Below, piece by piece: positions 16,295 to 25,423 of a stretch of DNA of 64,000 nt. Location of the stretch: NCBI RefSeq assembly GCF_013697085.1, contig NZ_JACEFT010000007.1, positions 43,959-107,958 on the forward strand, in the 5' to 3' direction. The notes beneath the pieces were generated by a model. The model saw nothing but the letters and a program-made list of their open reading frames with translations, was not told the DNA's origin and did no database searches. The stretch is from Billgrantia kenyensis. GTDB taxonomy: Bacteria; Pseudomonadota; Gammaproteobacteria; Pseudomonadales; Halomonadaceae. Both the position numbers and the translations under genes were made by a program. Each line of letters starts with the position of its first letter. The stretch's first letter is position 1.

Positions 16295-19042
16295 TCAGGC
16301 CGGGGCAGCTTCCTCGGTCGCTTCCGGCAGCTCCATCACCAGGCAGGCGCCCTTGAGCGTGGGGGCATCGTCGACCCACAGCCGCCCGCCCAGGTGGTTG
16401 ACGATACCGCGGCTGATCGGCAGTCCCAGGCCGCTGCCGCGGGGACGTCCGCGGGCCTTGCTACCGGCGTCACTGTAGCGCTTGATCTGGTGGAATTTCT
16501 CGAACACGCGCTCCCGCTCGTCGGGTGCGATCCCCGGTCCGTTATCCTCCACGCTGAGCCGGAAGCTCTGCTTGTGGCGAGCAAGATGCAGGCGAACGCG
16601 GGGGGTGTCGTCGTCGGCGAACTTGCCGCCATTGTCGAGCAGGTTGATGATGACCTGCTCCAGGCGGTCGGGGTCGCCGATGACCATCGCCTCGTCCGGT
16701 TCCAGGTCGACCTCGAGCTTGACTCCGCGGTCCTCCTGCAGGCGATGCACGGCATCCACGCTGTGGCGCACCAGGGCCACCAGGTCGAGGCGCTGGGGGT
16801 TCAAGGTCAGTCGTCCGCTCTCCAGGCGGGCAAGATCGAGAATCTCTTCGATCAGGCGTGAGAGGCGCTGGCTTTCGAGGACCACGACCTCGAGGAAGTG
16901 CTTGCGCTTCTCTTCCGGAAGGTCCTGGCCGTCGCGCAGGATCTCGGCGAAGGCGCGGATCGAGGTCAGCGGGGTCCTCAGTTCATGACTGACCATGGCA
17001 ACGAATTCATCCTTGAGACGATCGAGTTCGCGCAGGCGCTCGTTGGCGGCGCGAAGCTCCTCGCCGATCCGTGCCAGTTCGTTGGACTTCTGCTCCAGGC
17101 GGCGATTGTACTCCAGGGTCTGTGAGGTGGTGTCGAGGATGCTCAGGATCGACTCCAGGTCCAGCGCTTCACCACGCACGACGGAATTGATCAATACCCT
17201 TGCCGATGCGCTGCCCAATGCCCCCGACAGGCCCTGCTCGGCACGCGCAATGAGCGCGGGTGGAGCGGGTGCGTTGTCGGCCGGATTGGCATGGGGGTCG
17301 GCAAGTATGCGGGCCGTGGCGCCAGCGCCCAGGTAGCGGCTGAGCAGGCTCTGCAGCTCACCGCGTGTCGTCTGGCCGCGCCACAGCGAGGTGTGTTGAA
17401 GCCCTGGATTCATGGCCTCGGTGAAGAGTGCCGCCTGGGTCTGCTCCACCGGGCTCTGGCGAGTGAAGAGCGAGATGCCCACCAGCAGGCCGATGTTGAG
17501 CAGCAGGCTCCACATCAGCGAATGGCTGTAGATGTCGAAACCCTCGAGACCGAACAGCGCATAGGGGCGCAGCCATTCCAGGCCGAGCAGGCCCTGCTCG
17601 AGGAAGGTGGCATCCAGCCAGCCTGACTGGGCGAAGCCCGGCAGCAGCAGGGTGTAGAACCAGGTCACGAAGCCTGCCAGCAGGCCCAGCGTGGCCCCGG
17701 CGCGCGTCGCCCCGCGCCAGTACATGCCGATCAGCATGGCTGGCGCAAACTGAGCGGCGCCAACGAACGAGACCAGGCCAATGGTCACCAGGCTGTAGGA
17801 GTCGCCGATCAGGGCGTGGTAGAGATAGCCCAGCAGCAGGATCATCACGATGGCAACGCGACGGATGCCCAGGAGCCAGCCGGCCAGCTCCCCCTGCGAA
17901 CTCAAGTGAAGCCGCTTGGAGCGCAGCAGCAACGGCATGATCAGCTGGTTGCTGACCATGGTGGAAAGCGCGATCGTCTCGACGATCACCATCCCGGTCG
18001 CGGCGGAAAGACCGCCAATGAAGACCAGCAGGGGGATGCCCTCGATGCCTGCCGAGAGCGGCAGGGTCAGAACGAAGCTGTCGGGATCGCTGTTGCCCAC
18101 CGGTAGCAGCAGGCCGGCCATGGCGATGGGGATCACGAACAGGTTGATCGCCACCAGATAGAGCGGAAAGAGCCAGCTGGCACGCCGGAGATGGCGCTCG
18201 TCGACGTTTTCCACCACCAGCACCTGGAATTGGCGCGGCAGGGTGAGAAAGGCGAGGAAGGCTAGCACGAAGGTGCCGACCCAGCCGATCGCTCCACCGG
18301 GCACTGCCTCCAGGCTCAGGGCGCCGACCAGCTCGGGCGTATTGGCGACCTGGCGAAACAGGTCGCCAGGGCCGTTGAACAGGACGAACACGACGAACAC
18401 GCCGACAGTCAGGAATGCCACCAGCTTGATCAGCGACTCGAAGGCGATTGCCGCGACCATGCCTTCGTGGCGCTCGCTGGCATCGAGGTGCCGGGTGCCG
18501 AACAGAATGATGAACACGGCAAGCACCAGCGCAACCCAGAACGACTTGTCGATCCAGAAGCTTTCTTCCTGGAGCTGAAACTCTGCCGCATCGGGATAGT
18601 TCACCAGCACCGCATGGCTAAGCGTGATGGCCTTGAGCTGCAGGGCGATATAGGGGGTGATGCCGATCAGCGCGATGATGGCCACCAGGGCGCCGAGGCT
18701 GGAGCTCTTGCCGTAGCGGGCACTGATGAAGTCGGCAATCGAGGTGATGCGCTGGGTGCTGGCGATGCGCACCATCTTGCGGATCATCATGGGCGCCATC
18801 AGCATGGCAAGGGTCGGGCCCAGGTAGATCATCAGGAAGCTGGGGCCGAATTCAGCCGCTCGGCCCACGCTGCCGTAGAAGGTCCAGGCGGTGCAATAGA
18901 CAGCGATCGAGAGGGTGTAGACGGTCGGTGAACCGATGATCGAGCGTCCCTGCTCGGCACGCCGGTCGCCCCAGGCGGCTATCACGAACAGCAGCGCCAG
19001 GTAGCCGAAGGCGACGGTCAGCACGATCGGATCGGTTCTCAT
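16295..19042 (-). CDS. CrbS-like sodium:solute symporter/histidine kinase
   Basis: The 915-aa protein fuses a solute:sodium symporter domain (about 13 helices, residues 1-520) to a histidine kinase. Between them, about 525-650, lies a helical segment resembling the STAC domain of CrbS-type sensors (LLSRYLGAGATARIL, then LSGALGSASARVLI). A coiled coil follows, then the H-box SHELRTPLTS with His686, N-box LLDNGGKF, DNGPGI and GSGLGLP. In CrbS/CbrA relatives the transporter half senses or moves acetate or amino acids and the kinase controls carbon-use genes. It is the last gene of a tight minus-strand operon. No receiver is fused; a CheY-like protein is encoded at the operon start. Confidence 0.88.
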   Translation of the reverse strand: MRTDPIVLTVAFGYLALLFVIAAWGDRRAEQGRSIIGSPTVYTLSIAVYCTAWTFYGSVGRAAEFGPSFLMIYLGPTLAMLMAPMMIRKMVRIASTQRITSIADFISARYGKSSSLGALVAIIALIGITPYIALQLKAITLSHAVLVNYPDAAEFQLQEESFWIDKSFWVALVLAVFIILFGTRHLDASERHEGMVAAIAFESLIKLVAFLTVGVFVVFVLFNGPGDLFRQVANTPELVGALSLEAVPGGAIGWVGTFVLAFLAFLTLPRQFQVLVVENVDERHLRRASWLFPLYLVAINLFVIPIAMAGLLLPVGNSDPDSFVLTLPLSAGIEGIPLLVFIGGLSAATGMVIVETIALSTMVSNQLIMPLLLRSKRLHLSSQGELAGWLLGIRRVAIVMILLLGYLYHALIGDSYSLVTIGLVSFVGAAQFAPAMLIGMYWRGATRAGATLGLLAGFVTWFYTLLLPGFAQSGWLDATFLEQGLLGLEWLRPYALFGLEGFDIYSHSLMWSLLLNIGLLVGISLFTRQSPVEQTQAALFTEAMNPGLQHTSLWRGQTTRGELQSLLSRYLGAGATARILADPHANPADNAPAPPALIARAEQGLSGALGSASARVLINSVVRGEALDLESILSILDTTSQTLEYNRRLEQKSNELARIGEELRAANERLRELDRLKDEFVAMVSHELRTPLTSIRAFAEILRDGQDLPEEKRKHFLEVVVLESQRLSRLIEEILDLARLESGRLTLNPQRLDLVALVRHSVDAVHRLQEDRGVKLEVDLEPDEAMVIGDPDRLEQVIINLLDNGGKFADDDTPRVRLHLARHKQSFRLSVEDNGPGIAPDERERVFEKFHQIKRYSDAGSKARGRPRGSGLGLPISRGIVNHLGGRLWVDDAPTLKGACLVMELPEATEEAAPA

Positions 19043-19046
19043 CGCG

Positions 19047-19244
19047 TCAGCTGTCCTCCTGACGGTGCTCCATCAGCCAGGCAGCCAGGGCGATCACCAG
19101 CGTCCAGGCCACGAAGAGGTAAAGAGGCAGCCAGGAGAGTCCGGCGCTGGGTGGCCGGTCGAAGATCAGAACCAGGGGCGGCGAGAAGAGCAGGATTGCC
19201 AGGCCGATCAGGGCCACCAGTCGAGCCTGGGGGCTGGCGTTCAT
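19047..19244 (-). CDS. Small two-helix membrane protein of the kinase operon
   Basis: The 65-aa protein has two predicted membrane helices (about residues 8-27 and 38-58) and short polar ends. Its ATG overlaps the stop of the upstream exonuclease gene (ATGA), and its stop is 4 bases before the symporter/kinase start, so it is translationally embedded in the operon. The position suggests a small subunit or accessory protein of the symporter-like sensor. I know no family for it. A longer frame to 19346 runs inside the upstream gene and is rejected. Confidence 0.65.
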   Translation of the reverse strand: MNASPQARLVALIGLAILLFSPPLVLIFDRPPSAGLSWLPLYLFVAWTLVIALAAWLMEHRQEDS

Positions 19245-21304
19245 GTGCAGGCATCCTCCTTGTCGAAGGCGGTGGCCTGAAGCATCAGTGCCTGCTCGAG
19301 CGTCTCGATGCCACGCGCCTCGAGTCGCGGCAGCAGTGCCAGCCACAGTTCGGCCGTTACCCTGGCATCGCCAAGGGCCGTGTGACGGGTTCCCGGCGGA
19401 AAACTCAGGTCGTAGCGGTCGGCAAGGGTGTCCAGGTCATGGCCATCCAGACTCTCGTCGAGGGCGCGCGAGATCAGCAAGGTGTCGAGCACCGGCATTT
19501 CCAGGGTGACGCCGCTGCCGGGGGACTGCAGTGCCAGCAGGTCGAAGGCGGCATTGTGCGCCAGTATCACGGCATCGCCGATATAGTCGCGAAACCGCGG
19601 CAAGATGACCGGCAGCGGCGGTGCGCCGGCGACGTCGTCGTCGGTGATGCCGTGTATTGCCGTGCTGGCGGGGGGGATCGGCTTGCCGGGATCGACTCGC
19701 ACATCGAAGTTGTCGCTGGCCAGCAGCCTGGCATTGACGATACGACACGCCCCGAGGCTGATGACGGTATCGCCGCGGCGCAGCTCCAGGCCTGTCGTTT
19801 CGGTATCGAAGGCGACCACCTCCAGGGCGCGTAGCGGACGCTGGGCCAGCTCGGCATCGGGCGGCGGCAGGTCGGCGATGCCGAAGTCATGGAACTCCGG
19901 GCGGGGCGGCAGCTGGCTTGGCGGTGCACCGACGCGCTCCACGGCAGGTAGCGGCAGGCGCAGCCTGGCGTGTATTCCATCGGGGTCCGCCAGGCTCCAG
20001 GCATCGCTGGCATGCTGTCGCAGCAGGTCCCCGACCCGGGGGGAGAGCGGGAGCGTCTCCAGTCGCTGTTCGCCCCATGCCGCCAGCTCGCGCTGTGGCA
20101 GCGGGCGTCCCGGCCAGATCAGGTCGAGATAGACGCGTCGATTGCCCAGCAGCAGCTCGCTTTCGAAGTCGGTGGTATCGGCATGCTGGCTCAGGCGCTC
20201 CAGCAGCGCCTCGAGCATGACCAGCAGCGTCGGGGCGTCGCCCTTGAACCAGGCAGGCATGCCGATCGGCACGACATTGATGGGATTCTCGGCCAACCGC
20301 TCGTTGAGCGATTGCCACAGGTCGTTGGACCACAGCGGCACCAGGCGTTCGCCCTGTTGCTGCATGTCCTCGATCAGGCGGCCGAGGTTCTCGATCTCAC
20401 TTCCCAGGGCGCTGCACTCTTCCCCGATCACCGTTTCCAGGCGTTGGCGTAGAGAGTCGTCGACGTGCCTGGCATGGCGTGCGCTGCCCAGTGCCTCGGC
20501 GGCACTGGCCAGACTGGCGCTGTGGCGGCGCAACGGCGCCACACGCTCTGCCAGGCCGGCACGAGCGCCCATTTCACTGGTCCAGGCCGTGGTAGCGTCA
20601 GTGAGGGTCAGCAGGGTCTCGCCATTGCTTTGTGGAACCCGGCGCATATTCACGTGAAGCCAGCGCTCGTTGCTGGGAATCAGCAGCTCGCGGGGAGAGC
20701 CGTTGTCGGGAAGCTTGCCGAGAGAGTCCTGCAGGCTCGACACCGGCAGCAGGGCATCGAGCCGCTTGCCCAGCCCCAGCCCAGGGTGGTTCTCGAAGAG
20801 AGATTCGGCAGCCTGGTTGAATAGCAGCAGGCGACGATGATAGTCGCACAGCAGCAAGGGGGTATCGAGAACCTGCAGCAGCGTTTCGAGTTCCTGACGT
20901 ATGCGGGCAGCGCTGCGTGCGCCTTCGGCATGGGCGGTAGCAAGGCGCGCCCTGTCGCTGCGCCAGGCTTCGCGTACGCGCATCAGGTCGGGGCCCAGTC
21001 CGCGCAGCCAGCCCTCGGGGGGATAATCCTCGCGTGCATCCGGGTTGGCTACCAGGCGGGCGAGTTGCACCTGCAGGTGGCGCAGTGGGGTGAACAGCAT
21101 GCGTTCGAGCAGCAGGCCGACCAGGAAAATGGTGCCGCCTCCGGAGAAGCAGCCGAGCCAGAGCACCAGTCGTGCCAGCCCCTGTGGCTGGAACAGGCTG
21201 TCCAGCCAGGCTGCGAAGATGGCTCCACCCAGCAGACTGATCCCGCTGAGCAGCAGCCAAAGGCCAATCAGGCGCTGGCGCTTGGGCAGCTTGCCCCCTT
21301 TCAT
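19241..21304 (-). CDS. Membrane-bound PAS/kinase-like protein with C-terminal DnaQ-type exonuclease
   Basis: The 687-aa protein begins like a sensor kinase: two membrane helices (about residues 12-34 and 42-66), a HAMP-like stretch, a PAS domain (about 130-225), and a helical plus alpha/beta region (about 230-440) that resembles dimerisation and ATPase domains without the H-box or the G motifs. From about 490 a DEDDh 3'-5' exonuclease domain follows: FDTETTG, AILAHNAAFD-type segment (VILAHNAAFDL), and HTALGDARVT. It should cut DNA or RNA at the membrane. It sits between a CheY-like gene (1-base overlap) and the small membrane gene (4-base overlap), so it is expressed with the CrbS-like sensor. 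Its substrate is unknown. Confidence 0.78.
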   Translation of the reverse strand: MKGGKLPKRQRLIGLWLLLSGISLLGGAIFAAWLDSLFQPQGLARLVLWLGCFSGGGTIFLVGLLLERMLFTPLRHLQVQLARLVANPDAREDYPPEGWLRGLGPDLMRVREAWRSDRARLATAHAEGARSAARIRQELETLLQVLDTPLLLCDYHRRLLLFNQAAESLFENHPGLGLGKRLDALLPVSSLQDSLGKLPDNGSPRELLIPSNERWLHVNMRRVPQSNGETLLTLTDATTAWTSEMGARAGLAERVAPLRRHSASLASAAEALGSARHARHVDDSLRQRLETVIGEECSALGSEIENLGRLIEDMQQQGERLVPLWSNDLWQSLNERLAENPINVVPIGMPAWFKGDAPTLLVMLEALLERLSQHADTTDFESELLLGNRRVYLDLIWPGRPLPQRELAAWGEQRLETLPLSPRVGDLLRQHASDAWSLADPDGIHARLRLPLPAVERVGAPPSQLPPRPEFHDFGIADLPPPDAELAQRPLRALEVVAFDTETTGLELRRGDTVISLGACRIVNARLLASDNFDVRVDPGKPIPPASTAIHGITDDDVAGAPPLPVILPRFRDYIGDAVILAHNAAFDLLALQSPGSGVTLEMPVLDTLLISRALDESLDGHDLDTLADRYDLSFPPGTRHTALGDARVTAELWLALLPRLEARGIETLEQALMLQATAFDKEDACT

Positions 21305-21675
21305 CAGACGTCCTCGGCCAGCAGGTGTTTCACCTTCTCGACCAGTGCCTGGGTCGAGAAGGGTTTGGTGACATAGTCGTCGGCACCCAGTGCCAGCCCC
21401 TTCTCCTTTTCCACCTCGCGGCCGTGGGCGGTCAGCATGATGATGGGGAGCCTGGCATGGCGCGAATCCTGGCGCAGCTGTTCCAGCACGTCGAAGCCAC
21501 TGATGCCTGGCAGGCTGATGTCGAGGAGAATCAGGTCGGGAGGGGACGCCTCTACCTTGGCCAGGGCTCCTTCGCCATCCTCGGCCGTCTCCACGTCGAA
21601 TCCGGCCTGCTGCATCAGGAACTCCAGCGACAGGACGATGTTGGGCTCATCGTCCACCACCAGTACCTTGGCCAT
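21304..21675 (-). CDS. Stand-alone CheY-like response regulator
   Basis: The 123-aa protein is a single receiver domain: the acidic pair VVDDE, phospho-acceptor Asp in [10 protein letters not shown] (about residue 51), the switch Thr in MLTAHG and the Lys in YVTKPFS. It has no output domain, so it must act on a partner protein or pass phosphate on. It is the first gene of the operon with the exonuclease-tailed sensor and the CrbS-like kinase, its stop sharing one base with the next ATG. AAGGAG lies 6 bases before the ATG at 21675; the TTG at 21690 is less likely. Confidence 0.88.
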   Translation of the reverse strand: MAKVLVVDDEPNIVLSLEFLMQQAGFDVETAEDGEGALAKVEASPPDLILLDISLPGISGFDVLEQLRQDSRHARLPIIMLTAHGREVEKEKGLALGADDYVTKPFSTQALVEKVKHLLAEDV

Positions 21676-21814
21676 GCATGACTCCTTCAAGCGTCATTGT
21701 ATCTTGTTGATCTACAGTCTAGTGCGCCTGCAAGGGGCGGCAAAGACGACCTTGGCAGAAGGCGACTGACATGGACCGGACGCCGGGCAATGTGCCGGGC
21801 AGGGAGACAAACCG

Positions 21815-22096
21815 TCAGCGAGACTCGTCGCTGCCGGGCCGTTTCAGCTTGGGGCCGAACGGGCCGAGCCACAGCCACACCTGAAGCAGCACGAGCACGG
21901 GCAACAGCCAGGCCGGTGCACCGGTGGTGCGGGCCAGAAGGAAGAAAATGAGATAGGCCGTGATACCTGCTCCCAGGCCTATGAGTGAAAACGTAAAAGC
22001 TCGCGCTTCGCCCGGGCGGCGTGTCACACGGAACATCAAGCCGATGAAGGCACCAAATGCACCGGCCATGGCGAGTTGGAGCAGAGTGTCTTGCAT
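21815..22096 (-). CDS. Small hypothetical membrane protein
   Basis: The 93-aa protein has three hydrophobic segments (about residues 5-22, 36-55 and 60-78) with a basic C-terminal tail. I do not recognise a family. It lies on the same strand as the kinase operon, 139 bases upstream of the CheY-like gene, and could be its first gene or independent. No convincing ribosome site is visible. Confidence 0.5.
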   Translation of the reverse strand: MQDTLLQLAMAGAFGAFIGLMFRVTRRPGEARAFTFSLIGLGAGITAYLIFFLLARTTGAPAWLLPVLVLLQVWLWLGPFGPKLKRPGSDESR

Positions 22097-22282
22097 GCGA
22101 AGTCTCGATTCCAGTGGCGGGTTAGTCGTCGCAGCGTAACGTGCGCTTCACAGCAGGGCTGTACGACCTTGGGTCAAGTTCCCGCTGCGCGCTGCCAGCT
22201 AATCTTTTACAACTTTAGGAGTAAAGGCTGGGGCGGAACAGGCTAAATAGTGGAATTGTTTCTCTTCACTGGTCATCCTTTC

Positions 22283-22307
22283 CAGGCAGCGCGGAAAGTG
22301 CTGCCTG
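22283..22307. promoter_or_regulatory. Inverted repeat in the cstA leader
   Basis: CAGGCAGC-N9-GCTGCCTG is a perfect 8-bp inverted repeat 72 bases before cstA. It could be an operator or a leader stem. The rest of the 282-base gap (22097-22378) holds an AT-richer stretch but no promoter I would defend. Confidence 0.35.
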
Positions 22308-22378
22308 CCCGGTCGCTTTGCGAAACATGCGAGCCGACAATAAAAAGATGACTTTTCCTCAAAAAGGAGCTGATCGGA

Positions 22379-24055
22379 ATGAGTGCCATCGTCCTGCTGA
22401 TTCTCGGTCTTGGCGGAATGGCGGCGGGTTATTTTCTCTATTCCCGCTTCATTGCCACCAAGATCTATCGCCTCGATCCTGACTTTCGCACCCCCGCCCA
22501 TGAGTATGAGGACGGTGTCGATTTCGTACCCACCAATCGTTTCATTCTCTGGGGCCACCACTTTACCTCGGTGGCGGGGGCTGCCCCCATCGTCGGGCCT
22601 GCCATTGCGGTGATCTGGGGCTGGCTGCCGGCCTTCCTCTGGGTGGTGTTCGGCACCATCTTCTTTGCCGGCGTGCATGATTTCGGCGCCATCTGGGCCA
22701 GCGTGCGCAACAAGGCCAAGTCGGTCGGCGCCTTGACCGGCGATGTGGTCGGCAAGCGCGCCCGCAGCATCTTCATGATCGTCATTTTTCTTGTACTGCT
22801 GATGGTGAATGCGGTCTTTGCCGTGGTGATCGCCGGGCTGATGATGAACTTCTCCACCGCGGTGGTGCCGGTATGGGGCGCGATTCTGGTAGCGCTGATC
22901 ATCGGGCAACTGATCTATCGGCGTATCCTCAGCCTGCCGGTCGTGTCCGTGCTGGGTGTCGTCGCCCTGTATGTCCTGATCTTCATCGGCCCGTCAGTGC
23001 CGGTACAGATGCCTGCCGAGGTGGGAGCGCTCTCCGGTAATGCCGTTTGGATCCTGATCCTGTTCGGCTACGCGGCGATCGCCTCGCTGCTGCCGGTATG
23101 GGTGCTGCTGCAGCCGCGCGACTACATCAATGGCCTGCAGCTGTTCATTGGCTTGATCGTGCTCTATGGCTCGATCCTGTTCCTCAATCCGACGCTGGTG
23201 GCACCGGCCATCAATCCCGACGTGCCGGCGGGAACGCCATCGATGATACCGCTACTGTTCGTGACCATCGCCTGTGGCGCCATCTCGGGCTTCCATGGCC
23301 TGGTCTCTTCCGGCACCACGTCCAAGCAGCTCAACCGCGAAACCGACGCCCGCTTCGTCGGCTACTTCGGTGCCGTGGGTGAAGGCATGCTGGCCCTGGC
23401 CGCCATCCTGGCCGCAACCGCCGGCTTTGCCACCTTCGCCGACTGGCAGGCGATGTACACTGCCTTCGGCCAGGGCGGTGTCAATGCCTTCGTCGAAGGC
23501 GGCGCCTACATGATCCACAACGGCCTGGGCCTCAACGAAGTGACGGCAGCCACGCTGCTCACGGTGATGGCGGCACTGTTTGCCGGTACCACCATGGATA
23601 CCGGCCTGCGCCTGCAGCGCTACATCTTCCAGGAGTGGGGCGAGATCTATAACCAGCCGTGGATGAAGAAGAACGCGCCGGCGACGCTGCTGGCGGTAGG
23701 TAGCTGCCTGCTCCTGGCCTTCGGCGCCGGCGGGGCGGACGGTACCGGTGGCATGATCATCTGGCCGCTGTTCGGTACCACCAACCAGCTGCTTGCCGGC
23801 CTCACGCTGCTGGTCATCACGGTGATGCTCGTGCGCCTGCGGCGCCCGATGTGGTACACCCTGGTACCGCTGTGTTTCCTCTTGGTGATGACCATCGCTG
23901 CGCTGTTGATTCAGCTGCGGGCCTTCTTCGAGCAGGGCAACTACTTCCTGTTGTTCCTCGACATCGTGGTGCTGGTTGCGGCCATTCTGGTGGCCATGGA
24001 ATGCGCCTCTGCACTCAAGCGCTCGCGTGCGGAGATGACCGAGCAGAAAGAGTAA
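22379..24055 (+). CDS. cstA: Carbon starvation protein CstA family transporter
   Basis: The 558-aa polytopic inner-membrane protein shows CstA-family signatures: a conserved early region with FVPTNRFILWGHHF, then VAGAAPIVGPA, and FHGLVSSGTTSKQL. E. coli CstA and BtsT (about 700 aa) take up pyruvate (and peptides have been proposed); this is the shorter form of the family. AAGGAG lies 9 bases upstream of the ATG. The next two genes, a cory-CC-star protein and an ArsA-type ATPase, follow after 12 and 36 bases, forming an operon. The CrbS-like sensor 3.3 kb away suggests a local theme of small-carboxylate sensing and uptake. Confidence 0.9.
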   Translation: MSAIVLLILGLGGMAAGYFLYSRFIATKIYRLDPDFRTPAHEYEDGVDFVPTNRFILWGHHFTSVAGAAPIVGPAIAVIWGWLPAFLWVVFGTIFFAGVHDFGAIWASVRNKAKSVGALTGDVVGKRARSIFMIVIFLVLLMVNAVFAVVIAGLMMNFSTAVVPVWGAILVALIIGQLIYRRILSLPVVSVLGVVALYVLIFIGPSVPVQMPAEVGALSGNAVWILILFGYAAIASLLPVWVLLQPRDYINGLQLFIGLIVLYGSILFLNPTLVAPAINPDVPAGTPSMIPLLFVTIACGAISGFHGLVSSGTTSKQLNRETDARFVGYFGAVGEGMLALAAILAATAGFATFADWQAMYTAFGQGGVNAFVEGGAYMIHNGLGLNEVTAATLLTVMAALFAGTTMDTGLRLQRYIFQEWGEIYNQPWMKKNAPATLLAVGSCLLLAFGAGGADGTGGMIIWPLFGTTNQLLAGLTLLVITVMLVRLRRPMWYTLVPLCFLLVMTIAALLIQLRAFFEQGNYFLLFLDIVVLVAAILVAMECASALKRSRAEMTEQKE

Positions 24056-24067
24056 GAGGATGCGCTG

Positions 24068-24370
24068 ATGAACGACGATCATGACAAGACGCATGATCCT
24101 CGTCTCGAAAGGATTCGGGCCTGGCTGAGCCAGGCCCGTTTCTTCGCCGAGGAAGTCTACTCCTCGCGCTACCGGGGCGCGATAGCGAGAGCCCGGCGGG
24201 ACGAAGACGACCTGTTCATGCTGCTGGTATTCTCCGAGATGATGGGCGTGCCCAATCCCGCCGCCTATTACACTCTGGAGCTGCAGCCGCTGTTGCTCGA
24301 GCGCTTCCATGACTGGCACAAGCGCATGGGCATGGAGAGGTCGCCATTAGACCACTTCAAATGTTGTTGA
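24068..24370 (+). CDS. Cory-CC-star family protein
   Basis: The 100-aa helical protein ends in FKCC followed immediately by the stop codon. A C-terminal Cys-Cys and its place between cstA and an ArsA-type ATPase are the features of the cory-CC-star family as I recall it. Mid-protein sequence reads DLFMLLVFSEMMGVPNP, then YYTLELQPLLLE. No signal peptide or clear membrane helix is present. The terminal CC could bind a metal or be handed to the ATPase. The function is unknown. It starts 12 bases after the cstA stop. Confidence 0.75.
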   Translation: MNDDHDKTHDPRLERIRAWLSQARFFAEEVYSSRYRGAIARARRDEDDLFMLLVFSEMMGVPNPAAYYTLELQPLLLERFHDWHKRMGMERSPLDHFKCC

Positions 24371-24406
24371 GAATCCTTGCAGGACGCTCGACACGAAGGA
24401 TTCTGT

Positions 24407-25414
24407 ATGAAGGATTTACTGGATAAACGCCTGCTCTGGGTCGGCGGCAAGGGGGGCGTGGGCAAGACCACCGTGGCCGCCTCCCTGGCGGTACTGGCGG
24501 CAAGCCGGGACCGGCGTGTGCTGGTGGTTTCCACCGATCCCGCGCACAGCCTGGGTGACGTCTTCGATCGAGAGCTGGGCGATGCCCCGCGCCGCCTGCT
24601 GCCTAATCTCGATGCCATGGAGATCGACCCCGACGCCGAAGTCGAGGCGCACCTGGCGCGGGTCACCGAACAGATGCGGCGCTATGCTGCACCTGAAATG
24701 ATGCAGGAGCTGGAGCGCCAGATGCGCCTGACCCGACAGTCGCCGGGAGCGCAGGAGGCTGCGCTGCTGGAGCGGATCTCGCGCATCGTGACCGACGATG
24801 AGGCGCCCTACGACCTGGTGATCTTCGACACCGCGCCCACCGGCCACACGCTGCGGCTGCTGAGCCTGCCCGAGGCCATGGCGGCCTGGACCGACGGCCT
24901 GTTGGCACATAACCGCAAGTCCGAGGAGCTGGGCAAGGTGCTGTCACACCTGACGCCCAAGCGCGGGCGGGACGTGGCGACCCCGTTCGATGACCCCCAG
25001 GAGGACCCGCTCAGTGAGCTCGATGAGCGCACGCGCGATGTGGCACGTACGCTCATGGAGCGCAGGCGTTTGTTTCATCGTGCCCGGCGGCGTATCGAGA
25101 ATGCGCAGGAGAGTGGGTTCCTGTTCGTGATGACGCCCGAGCGGCTGCCTATCCTCGAGACGGCGCGTGCGGTGCAGGCGCTGGAAGCGGCCAAGGTGCC
25201 GGTAGCCGGTATCCTGGTCAACCGGGTCATTCCCGACGATGCCGAAGGGGAATTCCTGCGTGCCCGGCGCGATCAGGAGGCTGTCTACCTGGCGCGGATC
25301 GATGAACAGTTCGCCCACTTGGCGCATCCCCGGCTGCCGCTGTTGCCAAGCGATGTGCAGGGTATACCCGTGCTCGAAGCGCTGGCAGACCAGCTGGAAG
25401 AAGCAGGATTTTGA
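24407..25414 (+). CDS. ArsA/Get3-type ATPase
   Basis: This 335-aa P-loop ATPase of the deviant Walker A class shows GGKGGVGKTT near residue 10, then STDPAHSLGDVFD and the switch-like VIFDTAPTGHTLRLL. Family members energise arsenite pumps (ArsA) or insert tail-anchored proteins (Get3/TRC40). No arsB or arsenic gene is nearby, and the single-ATPase form resembles Get3 more than the duplicated ArsA. It is third in the cstA operon, so the likely client is CstA or the cory-CC-star protein. I start at the ATG at 24407 with GAAGGA upstream; a 10-codon extension has no support. Confidence 0.85.
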   Translation: MKDLLDKRLLWVGGKGGVGKTTVAASLAVLAASRDRRVLVVSTDPAHSLGDVFDRELGDAPRRLLPNLDAMEIDPDAEVEAHLARVTEQMRRYAAPEMMQELERQMRLTRQSPGAQEAALLERISRIVTDDEAPYDLVIFDTAPTGHTLRLLSLPEAMAAWTDGLLAHNRKSEELGKVLSHLTPKRGRDVATPFDDPQEDPLSELDERTRDVARTLMERRRLFHRARRRIENAQESGFLFVMTPERLPILETARAVQALEAAKVPVAGILVNRVIPDDAEGEFLRARRDQEAVYLARIDEQFAHLAHPRLPLLPSDVQGIPVLEALADQLEEAGF

Positions 25415-25423
25415 GGTGAGGTT

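Noticed and set aside
22330..22350. GCCGACAA before cstA as a sigma-28 -10 element
   Set aside because: No TAAAG-like element lies at the required distance upstream.
24407..25414. Arsenite efflux ATPase ArsA
   Set aside because: Single ATPase half, no arsB, arsC, arsD or arsR nearby, and the operon is with cstA and a cory-CC-star gene.
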